Below are positions 32,821 to 44,460 of a stretch of 64,000 nt of DNA, one piece after another (position 1 is the stretch's first letter; the number at the start of each line of letters is the position of its first letter). Source of the stretch: Elymus sibiricus (Eukaryota > Streptophyta > Magnoliopsida > Poales > Poaceae). Under the pieces are notes generated by a model that ran no database searches, was not told the DNA's origin, and was given only the letters and a program-made list of their open reading frames with translations. The position numbers and the translations under genes are program-made. The DNA lies in the NCBI GenBank assembly GCA_039707655.1, contig CM077673.1:267944288-268008287 (forward strand), written 5' to 3'.

Positions 32821-33051
32821 ACTCTCAAGTAAAATAGCACTCCGGTGTGATGGAGATACGGACAGTCGTTCGATCTGTGTACATCATGCGGTTCAGACGT
32901 GCGATCCATGGCGATGCGTTTTGGCCAATCCGAACACAAATGACGCGGCACAATGAAAGTCATCGCACAATTTCAATCTCGGAAAAAATATAATACACAA
33001 GCATAGATGTAATACACACAAACTAGATAGACTGAATCCAACATCTCATCT

Positions 33052-33354
33052 TCATGCTTGATCGTTAAGATTCTCCAGGAACTGGGCGTACGCGGCATGC
33101 GCTATCCTGCGAGAATACTTCTGCTTGAAGGAGCCAACAGCTCGTCCTCTTGCACGTGCCAGAACACTAGAATACGTGTTGTTAATCTTATGGTTGCAGA
33201 ACGGGCATCCATAGCCCCCATTCTTATTGACACGCCTGTTATGCTTTCCAGACATAAGCTCTCTGAGCGTTTTCCTCTTGAACCTCTCCTGGACGTCTTC
33301 ATCCTCGCTGTCCACATCGTCAGATAGCACCTTTACATAGTAAAAATGTGACAT
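33052..33354 (-). CDS. Small ORF resembling an XS-type zinc finger
   Basis: A 92-100 residue minus-strand frame. An acidic start (SDDVDSEDEDVQERF) leads to RKTLRELMSG, then YGCPFCNHKINNTYSSVLARARG and a C-terminal AHAAYAQFLENL. The CxxC-plus-late-His layout and the 'CPFC…LLxHAxG…A..HxALAKYL' style resemble the zf-XS domain found with XS/XH proteins of the SGS3/IDN2 RNA-silencing group. The middle His of the usual finger is replaced (ARARG), so metal binding is doubtful. An acceptor-like TATGTAAAG|GTG suggests this is a last exon starting at 33328. No other exons were found. It lies upstream of, and on the same strand as, the B3-like gene. Confidence 0.4.
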   Translation of the reverse strand: MSHFYYVKVLSDDVDSEDEDVQERFKRKTLRELMSGKHNRRVNKNGGYGCPFCNHKINNTYSSVLARARGRAVGSFKQKYSRRIAHAAYAQFLENLNDQA

Positions 33355-33439
33355 CCGTATATTTTATAATGCGAATTCGCAAGGCAGAGTTTATGAAACA
33401 TAATATCTTATCCGACAACGTGAAGCCTAAATCGAAGCT

Positions 33440-33620
33440 AACTGGTTTGATGCCAAAAGTTGGCATGCCATATTTTAGCAACTGCCAAATGTTGGGTAGA
33501 GATTGGTTGCATACCAATTCTCGTTATCAATCTCACAAAAGGTTGCCAAATGTTGACCACTTTTGATTTTGCCAAATATTGGCAGCAATGTCAAATGTTG
33601 ATAGCAAACCAATCAGCCTA
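33440..33620. repeat. Cluster of GCCAAA-n-TTGGC palindromes
   Basis: Several short inverted motifs occur: GCCAAAAGTTGGC (about 33451), GCCAAATGTTGGG, GCCAAATGTTGAC and GCCAAATATTGGC (about 33574). It looks like a small MITE or its remnant, but no clear ends were found. Confidence 0.35.
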
Positions 33621-34270
33621 TTATATGTATTTACCAAAAATGGGTGTAGATGACCAACCGGTTCTCCGTCCTAGTCGTTGTCGTCACTGGAGTGGTCATC
33701 GGAGTCATTGTGGACCACCGGCTCCGGCTGGGGAAGCACGACGGCGATGACAACGTCAAGGTCGCGCTTCTGTCCACGCGATACGTCATCCGACGACGGC
33801 AATCTCTGTGCCCACCTTCACGCTGTGCTCGGGTGCTTCGCCGGCCCCAACGTGGTTACTCCCTCCCATGGTGTAGGGAGGCCGCTGACGGGGATTGAGA
33901 ATGGCAGCGAGGATGCTTGGGGGAGAGAGGATTGTGTGTAGTGAGAATGTTACAACCAGTGGCTCGGCCATCGTTAATAAAGGGCAGTTGGGACTTGAGA
34001 GGGAGACGGGCAGCGGTTTAAAGCGACGGCTCGCCTCCCGGTGAGCCGCCTGCGCGCCGGACTGCTGGCATGCGCACCGTCAATTCACACGCCTGACGGC
34101 ACGTCTCCCTTTGAAACTGCGCAGTGAACAAGCCTCCCATCAATTCACACACCTACTCGCACGCATCCCGGTCAGCCTGCGCGGTGACCTGCTAGCATGC
34201 GTCCCGTCAAATCATATCTGCTTGCATGGATCGCGGGCGTGTATTCTTTTTCCGCGAAGCTACGACACTT
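33621..34270. other. Intergenic, G+C-rich, no supported gene
   Basis: G+C-rich DNA with short unconserved frames on both strands. A minus-strand frame ending in an acidic tail (HNDSDDHSSDDND, stop near 33672) is suggestive but not recognisable. CpG-rich runs with 'gcctgcgc' and 'caattcacac' repeat two to three times between 34050 and 34210. Confidence 0.4.
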
Positions 34271-34523
34271 GCTTCCACCGTTTTTATTTAGTCTGCATAT
34301 TAGAGTTGACTGAAGTCAAACTTGATAAAGTTTGACCAACTTTATAGAAAGAAATCGAAATAATTTCCATGACAAATATATATGATGTGAAAGTACATTC
34401 AATAAAGAATCTAATGGTATTAATTTTTAATTGTAAACGTTAATATTTTTGTTTATAAATTTGGTCAAAGTTTACAAAGCTTGACTTTAACCAACGCTAA
34501 TACGCTGACTAAATAAAAACAAT
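34271..34523. mobile_element. Stowaway-like MITE, degenerate
   Basis: About 250 bp with long imperfect terminal inverted repeats: GTTTTTATTTAGTCTGCATATTAG… on the left, and its reverse complement (GTTTTTATTTAGTCAGCGTATTAG…) on the right, matching over roughly 50 bases. The outer CTCCCTCC-type ends are eroded (CTTCCACC). The A/T-rich centre has no coding capacity. It would have been moved by a Tc1/mariner transposase. Confidence 0.7.
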
Positions 34524-35106
34524 TTGGATTAATATATCGTTTGCGATGTTAACGTGACACTTCTGTGTTGCATCTATCAATAAGCCCCCGTTTGCAAAAA
34601 GCTTAGATGAAAACTTCTCTCAAATTGGACGATTTATTTACCACGACCTATAAGTTCCCTATCATGAAATCATGTCAATATTTCATGAATTCTAGCTTAG
34701 CTGGGCATTTGCTAGAATTTGAAAGCCAAGAGTCAATGTTTGCGGCCCCAAGATGTTCGAAATTTATTGTTTTTCTTTCCACGGGGACTAAACATGCACC
34801 CAAGACAAAAAAATGAATTTCTAATCCATTTGGGCACACAACCACGTGTGCATATAGTTCAAATTTGAAATTTACAAATTAAATACCTAAGGAATCAATT
34901 TAATGTATAAAAATGTCTTAATGTTCTTTAAGTATCAAATTTTAACACTGCACTCCTATTGTCACATGTCCACTACATAAAAAGTTTGGCATGCATGTCT
35001 CGAAGTGGTGGTGGTGTGGTGGGACGAGTGGGGTGTGGGGGTCCGGCACACAATACGCGTCATATGCACGCCACCACGTGGGATTGTCCGGTTAGTTAGG
35101 CATCAA
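34524..35106. other. Intergenic, no supported feature
   Basis: A/T-rich sequence. I find no gene, terminal repeat or array here. Confidence 0.5.
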
Positions 35107-35635
35107 GCTAGCAATGGGGATTACTCGGGCGGGTATATTGGAGTCCCATCCCCGTCCCCATCACCGCCCTCCCATTCCCGACCCCGTCTCCGTACCTGTG
35201 CGCGGGGATAAACAGTTTCCCATCCTCGTCGCCACTTCTTTATCCCCATGGGGAAACCCAACTTGCATTTAAGAACAACATTCGATAGTATTTCAGTAAA
35301 AAATTAGTATTTCAACGCAATAAACAATATGTTGTGGCTAAGTTTTGGATTTCTTAGGGATTTTTGGGCCAGATGGGTGGGATCTGTGGAAATTTTGGTG
35401 ACCAAGGGCGCAAATTATGTGGGGTCTACTAATTTCAGAGCCCACATGTAAGTACTTCATGGTTAAGGCGGGTAATGCTATGTATATCACATCCCCATCC
35501 CTGTCCTGCACGCTGGGTAAGGTATTTGACCCACCATCTTCCCCATGGGAATTCAAGCTAGCACTTCTCTGTGCCTAATAGAGTAATTAATTACCCATGG
35601 GGATGCGGGTAACGGTTTTAACCATTGCCAGCTAC
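35107..35635. mobile_element. Possible hAT-like MITE
   Basis: The left edge reads CTAGCAATGGGGATTACTCGGGCGGGTA and the right edge reverse-complements to CTGGCAATGGTTAAAACCG…CCCGCATCCCC. So both ends present (CT)(A/G)GCAATGG followed by G-rich 'cgggta' words, as in hAT-type non-autonomous elements of plants. No 8-bp target duplication could be confirmed. Confidence 0.35.
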
Positions 35636-35639
35636 AGGT

Positions 35640-37210
35640 GAGGCATGTGCCACGTCAAAAGTCGTGCCTTGGCTATATATTTAAAGCATCTCGATCATGA
35701 CCTTTTTCATGCATATGTTTGTGTCTCATGCATGCGGTGGTGGTCCCCCGTACACTCACTCATGTGGTTACCACCGACCCACCCATTCGTTGCCCCCGCG
35801 CGGTGTATCACCTTGGATGGCGCGGCGAGAGGGGTTTGATCAAAGGTGGATTCATCTTAGTCCGTGTTTCGGCAAAGATCATGGTGAGATTCCGGACGAA
35901 AGTGTGGACGCATGTGTGCACACGCGTGCTCATTGTACACGTTGTGAACCTCCGTGGTTTTTTCCGGTTTGCGACGGTGCCACATCAAAGGTGTGCATTG
36001 GGTATTCAAAACATCACACAACACCTCCGTACATATGTTAGGGCAGCATGGAGGCAGTGGTTCTCCTCGGACACCCCCCCCCCACACACACACACATAAT
36101 TATCAGTGTCACTCCCATTTGTGGCCTCGCGTACTTTTGTACCACAACAGGAGAGGTTAATTATTATGGATTCTTTTTTGTTCGATGTTTGCGGTAGGCC
36201 ATGGTTGTGAGATTACATGGTATAATTTGAGTGCATATAGTGTACGCATGAATGTCTCTCCCATCGGCTCGAATGGGGGGTGTACATATACTACGCGTCA
36301 TGAACCTCGCTTTCCGTGCGGACTTTAAGATTCCAGAGGAAGGTGTGCCATGGCAAAGTTTGTGTGCTGGGTATGTAAACATCACACAACACTTCCATAC
36401 ATATGTTTGATCCACGCTTAGACGATGACTGTCTTTGATACTCCTTCGTGTGGTAGTCGTTGGAAAGTCCATTCCTGTGCCCGTGTGGATGTCCATCACA
36501 TTGACTGACAACGAGAGAGAGGTTACCATGGTGGATTCTTCAACTGGTTTGTGTTATGGTATATATTATATAGGCCATTTGAGTTTCCCTACCCAAGTCT
36601 GAGAGCACGCGTACGTACGAGTGAATCGTTCCCATCGACGCTCGGCATACTAGTTGTACGCGTCATGAACACTCGCTCGGGGGGGGGGGGGACTTTCCAG
36701 TTCCAAAGCATGTGCCACATCAAAGTTGCACATGAGGTATATATTAATGAATTCAAACACAACACAACATTTCCGTACATATGTTTGCGCCACTTGCAGG
36801 TGATGGCTATCTTCGACACTCCATCGCGTGGTTACCGGCATCATGCCCATTCATGGGCCTCGGTGGACGTCCATCCTTTCGACCGACAGCGGGAGAGGTT
36901 TGACCAAAATGTTGATTCTTTGGTCGGGATGTCCGTGTTGCGAGGTGCATGGGACATAGTCCACCTATGAACGGAAGAGAGATGGGGTGGTTTGACCATG
37001 CTGGATTCATGTATATGTTTCATTTTCGTGTTATGGCATGGGTGAGATGTGAGACCTGTTTGGGGGACATGTATTCGTAGCTAGGATTCCCCCTCCCACC
37101 AACACGAAGTGGCGACGGAGGAGACATGTGCCACATCGAAGTTGCGCATTGGGTATTTTGAACGATCATACCACCCTGTAAATACATATTTTTGTTCCAC
37201 ATGCAGGCGT
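35640..37210. repeat. Diverged tandem repeat, units of about 320-420 bp
   Basis: At least four to five units share an ordered set of words. 'gtgccacatcaaagttg.gca.tgggtat' occurs at about 35645, 35980, 36345, 36708 and 37126. 'tccgtacatatgtt' follows it at about 36028, 36394 and 36773. 'gagaggtttgaccaa..tggattc' occurs at about 35829, 36151, 36513 and 36891. 'cgtcatgaac.ctcgc' occurs at about 36296 and 36660. Unit spacing is roughly 320-420 bp. A G13 run (36679-36691) and a C10/(AC)n run (about 36074) lie inside. Open frames through it are not conserved between units, so it is not coding. Confidence 0.6.
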
Positions 37211-37281
37211 GTATGTGTTCTGACCCCTTTCCCACAATTTCTTTTGGCGAAATTCTCCTATATATTATTATTCTAGGAGTA

Positions 37282-37319
37282 AATAGCAAACGATTCGAAT
37301 GTAACAACCGTTTGCTATT
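37282..37319. repeat. Short perfect hairpin
   Basis: AATAGCAAACG (37282-37292) is the perfect inverse of CGTTTGCTATT (37309-37319), with a 16-base loop. Its role is unknown; it may be the end of a small DNA transposon. Confidence 0.5.
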
Positions 37320-37559
37320 GTACACTCAACAGACACCATTCCCTCTGACGTTGGCACATCAGCATAGTCCACTGGTGGGCGCCGGACACGATTGGGCTCC
37401 ATGAGACTTCCCTCGCAAAAATATCTACCGCCTTGAGCCATTTGAAAAATGGCGGTTCCGTGGGTTTTTCCTATTTGATAGCACACACTTATTATGTTTC
37501 TATTGTGTGGGATGTTTGTTCCTCCCGCACTGGCCACGCCGCTTCAATCCCGTAATCTA

Positions 37560-37777
37560 AATTTTCAGTAGCCCCGGCATCCTGGCATTTCACTCCCGCC
37601 TAGTAAAATTTCCATTAGCCGTGCGGCATTTCCTCAAACACCACCTGCCCCCCTCCTCACCACAAATCCTCTACTCAGATTACGTAAAAAAGGAAAGCCT
37701 CCGCTCGCGCACGCACCACTCCTCTCCCTCGCTCGAACCCTAGCTAGCCCGCTGCCGCCGCCCCCGACTCCCACCGT
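37560..37777 (+). promoter_or_regulatory. 5' UTR-like block of a second host gene
   Basis: A pyrimidine-rich, G+C-rich stretch with 'cctccgctcgcgcac…ctctccctcgctcgaaccctagc…gctgccgccgcccccgac' looks like the leader of a grass housekeeping gene; 'cgaaccctag' is common in such leaders. It ends at the ACCGT target duplication of the Athila-type element, and gene-like sequence resumes right after that element at 47941. I infer one transcription unit cut by the insertion. Confidence 0.4.
37773..37777. repeat. Target-site duplication ACCGT (left)
   Basis: Pairs with 47936-47940. Confidence 0.92.
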
Positions 37778-39294
37778 TGATACGTCCATTTTGCATCATG
37801 TTTTCCTACTGTTATTTATAATGTTTTTATGCATAATAATGCTTTGTGGAGTTATTCTAATGGCTTTTCTCTCATAATTTGCAAGGTTTACACAAAGAGG
37901 GAGAATACCGACAGCTGGAATTCGGGACCTGAAAAAGCATGTCAGAGATACCTATTCTGCACATCCCCAATGGAGCTGAAACTTTATGGGGAATTTTTAT
38001 AGAAAATATGAAAAATACTGGAGCAAAAATCTACCGGAGGGGAGCCACCTAGTGAGGAACACCCACCAGGGCGCGCCAGGAATCCCAGGCGCGGCCTGGT
38101 GGGTGGTGCTCAACCTGGCCCACCTTCGGAGCCCATCTTCTGGTATAAATTCTGAAATAGCCTAGAAAAAAAAGGGGAGGAATTTTGGGACGAACCGACG
38201 CCGTCTCGAGGCGGAACTTGGGCAGGAGCACTTTTGCCCTCCAGCGAAGCGATTCCGCCGGGGGAACTTCCCTCCAACAGGGGGAAAACGAAGCCATCGT
38301 CATCACCAACAACCCTCTCATCTTTGGGAGGCCATTCTTCATCAACATCTTCAATAGCACCATCTCCTCTCAAACCCTAGTTCATCTCTTGTGTTCAATC
38401 TTTGTACCGGAACCTCAGATTGGTACATGTGGATGACTAGTAGTCTTGTTTACCTTGTGTAGTTGATTACTATATGGTTTATTTGGTGGAATATTATATG
38501 TTCAGATCCATTATGCTATTCAATACCCCTCTGATCTTGAGCATGAATATTATTTGTGAGTAGTTACCTTTGTTCTTGAGGTCACGGGAGAAGTCATGTT
38601 GCAAGTAATCATGTGAATTTGATATGTGTTCGATATTTTGATGATATGTATGTTGTGATTCCCTTAGTGGTGTCATGTGAACGTTGACTACATGACAATT
38701 CACCATCCTTGGGCCTAAGGGAATGCATTGTGGAGTAGTTATTAGATGATGGGTTGCTAGAGTGACAGAAGCTTAAACCCTAGTTTATGCGCTACTTCGT
38801 AAGGGGCTGATTTGGGTCCACATGTTTAATGCTATGGTTAGACTGTGTCTTAATATTTTTCTTGTAGTTGCGGATGCTTGCGAGGGGGTTAATCATAAGT
38901 AGGTTGTTATTTCAAGTAAGAGCAGCACCTTAGCACCAGTCCACCCACATATCAAATTATCAAAGTAGCGAACACGAATCAAACCAACATGATGAAAGTG
39001 ACTAGATGAAATTCCCGTGTACCCTCAAGAACACCTTGCTTATTATAAGAGATTGTTTTGGCATGTCCTTTGCCACAAAAGGATTGGGCTACCTTGCTGC
39101 ACCTTACCTATTGTTACGGTTACTTGATTGTTACAAAGTACCTTGCTATCAAACTACTTGCTACTTACAATTTCAGTGCTTGCAGAAATTACCTTGCTGA
39201 AAACCGCTTATTATTTCCTTCTGCTCCTCGTTGGGTTCGACACTCTTACTTATCGAAAGGACTATGATTGATCCCCTATAATTGTGGGCCATCA
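37778..39294 (+). repeat. 5' LTR of the Athila-type element
   Basis: TGATACGTCCATTTTGC…GGGCCATCA. TATA box TATAAAT at 38144-38150, so the transcript should start near 38175. Confidence 0.9.
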
Positions 39295-39305
39295 AGACTC
39301 TCTTA

Positions 39306-39323
39306 TGGCGCCGTTGCCGGGGA
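39306..39323 (+). promoter_or_regulatory. Primer binding site, tRNA-Asp
   Basis: TGGCGCCGTTGCCGGGGA is an exact complement of the 3' end of plant tRNA-Asp(GTC), the primer used by Athila elements. Confidence 0.92.
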
Positions 39324-39401
39324 GTGAAGCGCTCTTGGTAAGTGGAAATCAGTAAGGAAAAAACTTATACTACGTGCTGAAATTTACTGTTACTTGTTAC
39401 T

Positions 39402-40306
39402 ATGGAAAGCAATCCTTTGAGGGGTTTGTTCGGGGTATCTTCACCTCGACCGGAACCACAATTAGTTGCCCCTCAACCTACAGCACCTACTGAAAATACT
39501 GGTTATGAAATTCCTTCAGGCATGTTGGAACAACTGCTAGCTAATCCTTATGCAGGAGACGGAACTGAACATCCTGATATGCACCTAATACATGTGGATG
39601 AAATTTGTGGAATATTTAAGCTTGCAGGTTTATCCGGAGATGATGTTAATAAGAAGGTTTTCCCTTTATCTTTGAAGGGAAAAGCATTCACATGGTATAG
39701 GCTACGTGATGATATTGGATCATGGAACTGGAATCGATTGAAATTGGAATTCCACCCTAGTTTTTATCCTATGCATCTAGTTCATCGTGATCGGAATTAT
39801 ATATATAATTTTTGGCCTCATAAAGGAGAAAGCAACGCTCTATCTTGGGGGAGGATTAAGTCAATGTTATATTCATGCCCCAATCATGACATCCCGAGAG
39901 AAGTTATTATTCAGATTTTTTATGCTCGGCTTTCTCATAATGATCAACCCAGGCTCGATACTTCTTGTACTAGTTCTTTTATGAAGAAGACTATTGAATT
40001 CAAGTGGGATCTCTTAGAAAGAATTAAACACAACTCTGAAGATGGGGAACTTGACGAAGATAATGAGTCGGGTATTAAGCTTGAATTTGATTGTGTTAAA
40101 TCTTTTATGAATACCGATGCTTTTCACAAGTTTAGCACTAAATATGGACTTGACTCTGAGATAGTAGCCTCTTTTTGTGATCTTTTGCTGCTCACGTTGA
40201 TCTCCCTAAGGAGAAGTGGTTTAAATGGCATCCCCCTATTAAAAAGGAAATTAAAAAACCGTTCATAGCTAAATAAGAAACTATTATTTACAATGTTGAT
40301 CGAGTT
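39402..40306 (+). pseudogene. Athila-type gag
   Basis: Opens MESNPLRGLFG. The capsid-like core includes HPDMHLIHVDEICGIFKL, LSLKGKAFTWYRL and FYARLSHNDQPRLD, characteristic of Athila gag. The frame ends at 40268 after a frameshift near 40180; the correct continuation (AHVDLPKEKWFKWHPPIKK) is in another frame and meets a TAA at about 40273. No classical CCHC knuckle is seen. Confidence 0.82.
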
Positions 40307-40956
40307 GTGCCTATTGCTTATATTGAGAAACCACCTTTCCCTGTTAGGATAAAGGAACATGCTAAGGTATCAACTGTGGTTCGTAAGAGTAATATTAGAG
40401 CACCTAAGCCATCTAAACAAATTAAAGTAGAACCTGGTGTTGCTATGGCTAAAGATCTCTTCGTAGAAAATATTGATGGGCATGTTATTTACTTCTGTGA
40501 TGAAGCTGCTAGAATTGCTAAACCCGATGAAAAAGGTAAACATAGACCCATAGTTGGCATGCCTGTTGTCTCAGTTAAAATAGGAGATCATTGTTATCAT
40601 GGCTTATGTGATTTGGGTGCTAGCGTGAGTGCTATTCCTTTTACTCTATATCAAGAAATTATGAATGAAATAGCACCTGCTGAAATAGAAGATATTGATG
40701 TTACTATTAAACTTGCTAATAGAGACAAAATCACACCACTTGGGATTGTTAGAGATGTTGAAGTCTTGTGTGGGAAAATAAAATATCCTACTGATTTTAT
40801 AGTTCTTGGTTCCCCATAAGATGACTTTTGTCCCATTATCTTTGGTAGACCTTTCTTGAACACTGTTAATGCTAAGATAGATTGTCAAAAGGAAACCGTC
40901 AGTGTTAAGTTTGGTGATGTGTCTCATGAATTTAATTTTTCCAAGTTTAGTAGATA
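40307..40956 (+). pseudogene. Athila-type protease
   Basis: The frame 40307-40819 carries the aspartic protease motif GLCDLGASVSAIP at about 40606-40640 and the strand block IKYPTDFIVLGSP. A TAA at 40817-40819 cuts it, then the same frame continues with IIFGRPFLNTVNAKID to 40956. The stop probably replaced a Gln codon (CAA to TAA). Confidence 0.82.
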
Positions 40957-41043
40957 ACCTCATGATAAAGAATTACCTAGTAAGGATGAAATAATTGGTC
41001 TTGCTTCTATTGATGTTCCTCCTACGATCCACTAGAACAATAT

Positions 41044-42084
41044 TTGCTAGACCATGAAAATGATATGCACTTGAGTGAAAGAAATGAAATAGATAAAAAT
41101 TTCTTCGAACAACAACCTCTACTAAAGCACAATTTGCCTATTGAAACTCTGGGAGGTCCTCCTCCACCTAAAGGTGATCCTGTGTTTGAATTAAAACAAT
41201 TGCCTGACACTCTGAAGTATGCTTATCTTGATGAGAAAAAGATATATCATGTTATTATTAGTGCTAACCTTTCAGAACATGAAGAAGAAAGATTATTAAA
41301 AATTCTGAGGAAGCACCGGGCTGCTATTAGATATACTCTTGATGATCCTAAGGGCATTAGTCCCACTCTATGTTAGCACAAGATCAATATGGAACCTGAT
41401 GCTAAACCTGTTGTTGATCACCAACGACGATTAAATCCCAAGATGAAAGAAGTGGTAAGAACTAAAATATTAAAGCTTCTGGAAGCAGGTATAATCTATC
41501 CCATAGCTGCTAGTAGATGGGTAAGTCCTGTTCATTGTGTCCCTAAGAAAGGAGGTATTATTGTTGTTTCTAATGATAAAAATGAACTTATTCCACAAAG
41601 AATTGTTACTGGTTATAGAATGGTAATTGATTTTAGAAAATTAAATAAAGCTACTAGAAAAGATCATTACCCTCTGCCTTTCATTGATCAAATGCTTGAA
41701 AGATTATCTAAGCACACACACTTTTGTTTCTTGGATGGATATTCTGGTTTCTCTGAAATACTTGTGTCACAATCTGATCAAGAGAAAACCACCTTTACTT
41801 GCCCTTTTGGAATCTATGCTTATAGACGTATGCCTTTTGGTTTATGCAATGCACCTGCTACCTTTCAAAGATGTATGACTGCTATATTCTCTAATTTTTG
41901 TGAAAATATTGTGGAGGTTTTCATGGATGATTTTTCCGTTTACGGAACTTCTTTTGATGATTGCTTAAGCAACCTTGATCGAGTTTTGCAGAGATGTGAA
42001 CAAACTAATCTCGTCTTGAATTGGGAGAAGTGCCAATTTATGGTTAATGAAGGTATTGTCTTGGGGCATAAAATCTTTGAATGA
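41044..42084 (+). pseudogene. Athila-type reverse transcriptase
   Basis: After a linker, a TAG at 41374-41376 interrupts the start of the domain. Reverse transcriptase motifs follow: IYPIAASRWVSPVHCVPKKGG, YRMVIDFRKLNKATRKDHYPLPF, FGLCNAPATFQRCM and the catalytic box VFMDDFSVYG. The frame ends at a TGA (42082-42084), where CGA (Arg) is expected before GIEVD. Confidence 0.88.
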
Positions 42085-44124
42085 GGTATTGAGGTGGATC
42101 AAGCTAAAGTTGATGCAATTAAGAAAATGCCATGTCCTAAAGATATCAAAGGTATTCGAAGTTTCCTTGGTCACGCTGGTTTCTATAGGAGGTTTATTAA
42201 AGACTTCTCAAAAATTTCTAGGCCTCTCACTAATCTTTTACAAAAGGATATTCCCTTTGTTTTTGATGATGATTGTGTGGAAGCCTTTGAAACACTTAAG
42301 AAAGCCTTGACCACTGCACCTATTGTTCAACCACCTGATTGGAACTTGCCTTTTGAAATTATGTGTGATGCTAGTGATTATGTTGTTGGTGTTGTTCTAG
42401 GACAAAGAGTTAATAAGAAATTGAATGTTATCCATTATGCTAGCAAAACTCTAGACAGTGCCCAAAGAAATTATGCTACTACTGAAAAAGAATTTTTAGC
42501 AGTTGTGTTTGCTTGTGATAAATTTAGATCTTACATTGTTGATTCCAAAGTTATTGTTCACATCGATCATGCTGCTATAAAATATCTTATGGAAAAGAAA
42601 GATGCTAAACCTAGACTCATTAGGTGGGTTCTATTGCTTCAAGAATTTGATTTACATATTACTGATAGGAAAGGAGCTGAGAACCCCGTAGCTGATAACT
42701 TGTCTAGGTTAGAAAATATTCTTGATGACCCACTACCTATTGATGATAGTTTTCTTGATGAACAATTAGCTGCAATAAATGTCTCTCAAAACACTCTATG
42801 GTATGCTGATTATGCTAATTACATTGTTGCTAAATATATTCCACCTAGTTTCACATACCAACAGAATAAAAAATTATTCTATGATTTAAGACATTACTTT
42901 TGGGATGACCCACGTCTTTATAAAGGAGTAGATGGTATTATTAGACATTGTGTACCTGAGCATGAACAAGAACAAATCCTACGGAAATGTCATTCCGAAG
43001 CTTATGGAGGACATCATGCGAGAGATAGAACTGCTCATAAGGTATTACAATCTGGTTTTTATTGGCCTACTCTCTTCAAGGATGCCCGTAAGTTTGTCTT
43101 GTCTTGTAATGAATGTCAAAGAATTGGTAATATCGGTAAGCGTCAGGAAATGCCTATGAATTATTCACTTGTTGTTGAACCATTTGATGTTTGAGGTTTT
43201 GATTATATGGGACCTTTTCCTTCCTCTAATGGGTATACTCATATTTTGGTCGATGTTGATTATGTCACTAAGTGGGTAGAAGCTATTCCAACTAGTAGTG
43301 TTGATCATAACACTTCCATTCAAATTCTTAAAGAAGTTATTTTCCCGAGGTTTGGAATCCCTAGATATCTAATGATTGATGGTGGTTCACATTTTATTCA
43401 TGGTGCTTTCCGTAAAATGCTTGCTAAATATGATGTTAACCATAGAATTGCATCACCCTATCACCCTCAATCTAGTGGTCAAGTTGAACTTAGCAATAGA
43501 GAAATAAAATTGATATTACAAAAAACTGTAAATAGGTCTCGAAAGAATTGGTCTAAGAAATTAGATGATGCACTTTAGGCTTATAGAACAGCTTATAAAA
43601 ATCCTATGGGTATGTCTCCATATAAGATGGTATATGGAAAAGCTTGTCATTTGCCTCTAGAGTTAGAACATAAAGCATTTTGGGCAATTAAAAAACTCAA
43701 TTATGACTTCAAACTTGCCGGCGAAAAGAGGTTATTTGATATTAGCTCATTAGATGAATGGCGAACCCAAGCTTATGAAAATGCCTAGTTATTTAAAGAA
43801 AAAGTTAAAAGATGGCATGACAAAAGAATCCAAAAGCGAGAATTCAAAGTTGAGGAATATGTTCTTTTGTACAATTCTTCTTTCAGATTTTTTGCAGGAA
43901 AACTTCTCTCCAAATGGGAAGGACCATATGTTATCGAAGAAGTTTATCGCTCTGGAGCTATCAAGATTAATAATGCCGAAGGCACTAACCCGAAGGTGGT
44001 CAATGGACAAAGAATTAAACATTATATCTCAGGTATGCCTATTAATGTTGAAAGCAATGTTATCCAAACCATGACACCGGAGGAACACATAAGAGAAACC
44101 TTTCGGAACACTCCAGAATCATGA
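42085..44124 (+). pseudogene. Athila-type RNase H and integrase
   Basis: RNase [45 protein letters not shown]. Integrase: HHCC zinc finger ([17 protein letters not shown]…CNECQR), core Asp in [14 protein letters not shown], Asp in MIDGGSHF, Glu in [11 protein letters not shown]; the C-terminal part runs to KWEGPYVIEEVYRSGAIKI and FRNTPES. Everything is in one frame but interrupted by stops at 43192-43194, 43576-43578 and 43786-43788. No chromodomain is present. Confidence 0.88.
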
Positions 44125-44460
44125 AAAATAAGAGGTACGTGATACGATAAGTAAAAAGACTCCGAAAAATCCGCAAAAATATTTTTTATCAGTTTTGGAA
44201 TATTTTAGAATTTTGGAAAATAATAAATAAACCGGAAGGCAACCGAGGTGAGCACGATACACCAGGGAGCGGTTACCTTCCCTGGCGCGCCCTGGTGGGT
44301 GGTTCCCACCTCGGGAACCTTCCCGACTCCGTTTTCCTTTCGTTTGCTTGATTTCCAAGAATAAAAATTCCCTATATATATCCCCAATTGTTTTGACCAC
44401 CGCATCACTAGATTTTCCTCTGTTCTTGTTTCGTGCTATTTTTCTGACATATCTGAAAAT

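Noticed and set aside
35697..36529. Frames of 114-126 residues in the 35.6-37.2 kb region
   Set aside because: They run through diverged tandem repeats, and the frame is not kept from unit to unit.
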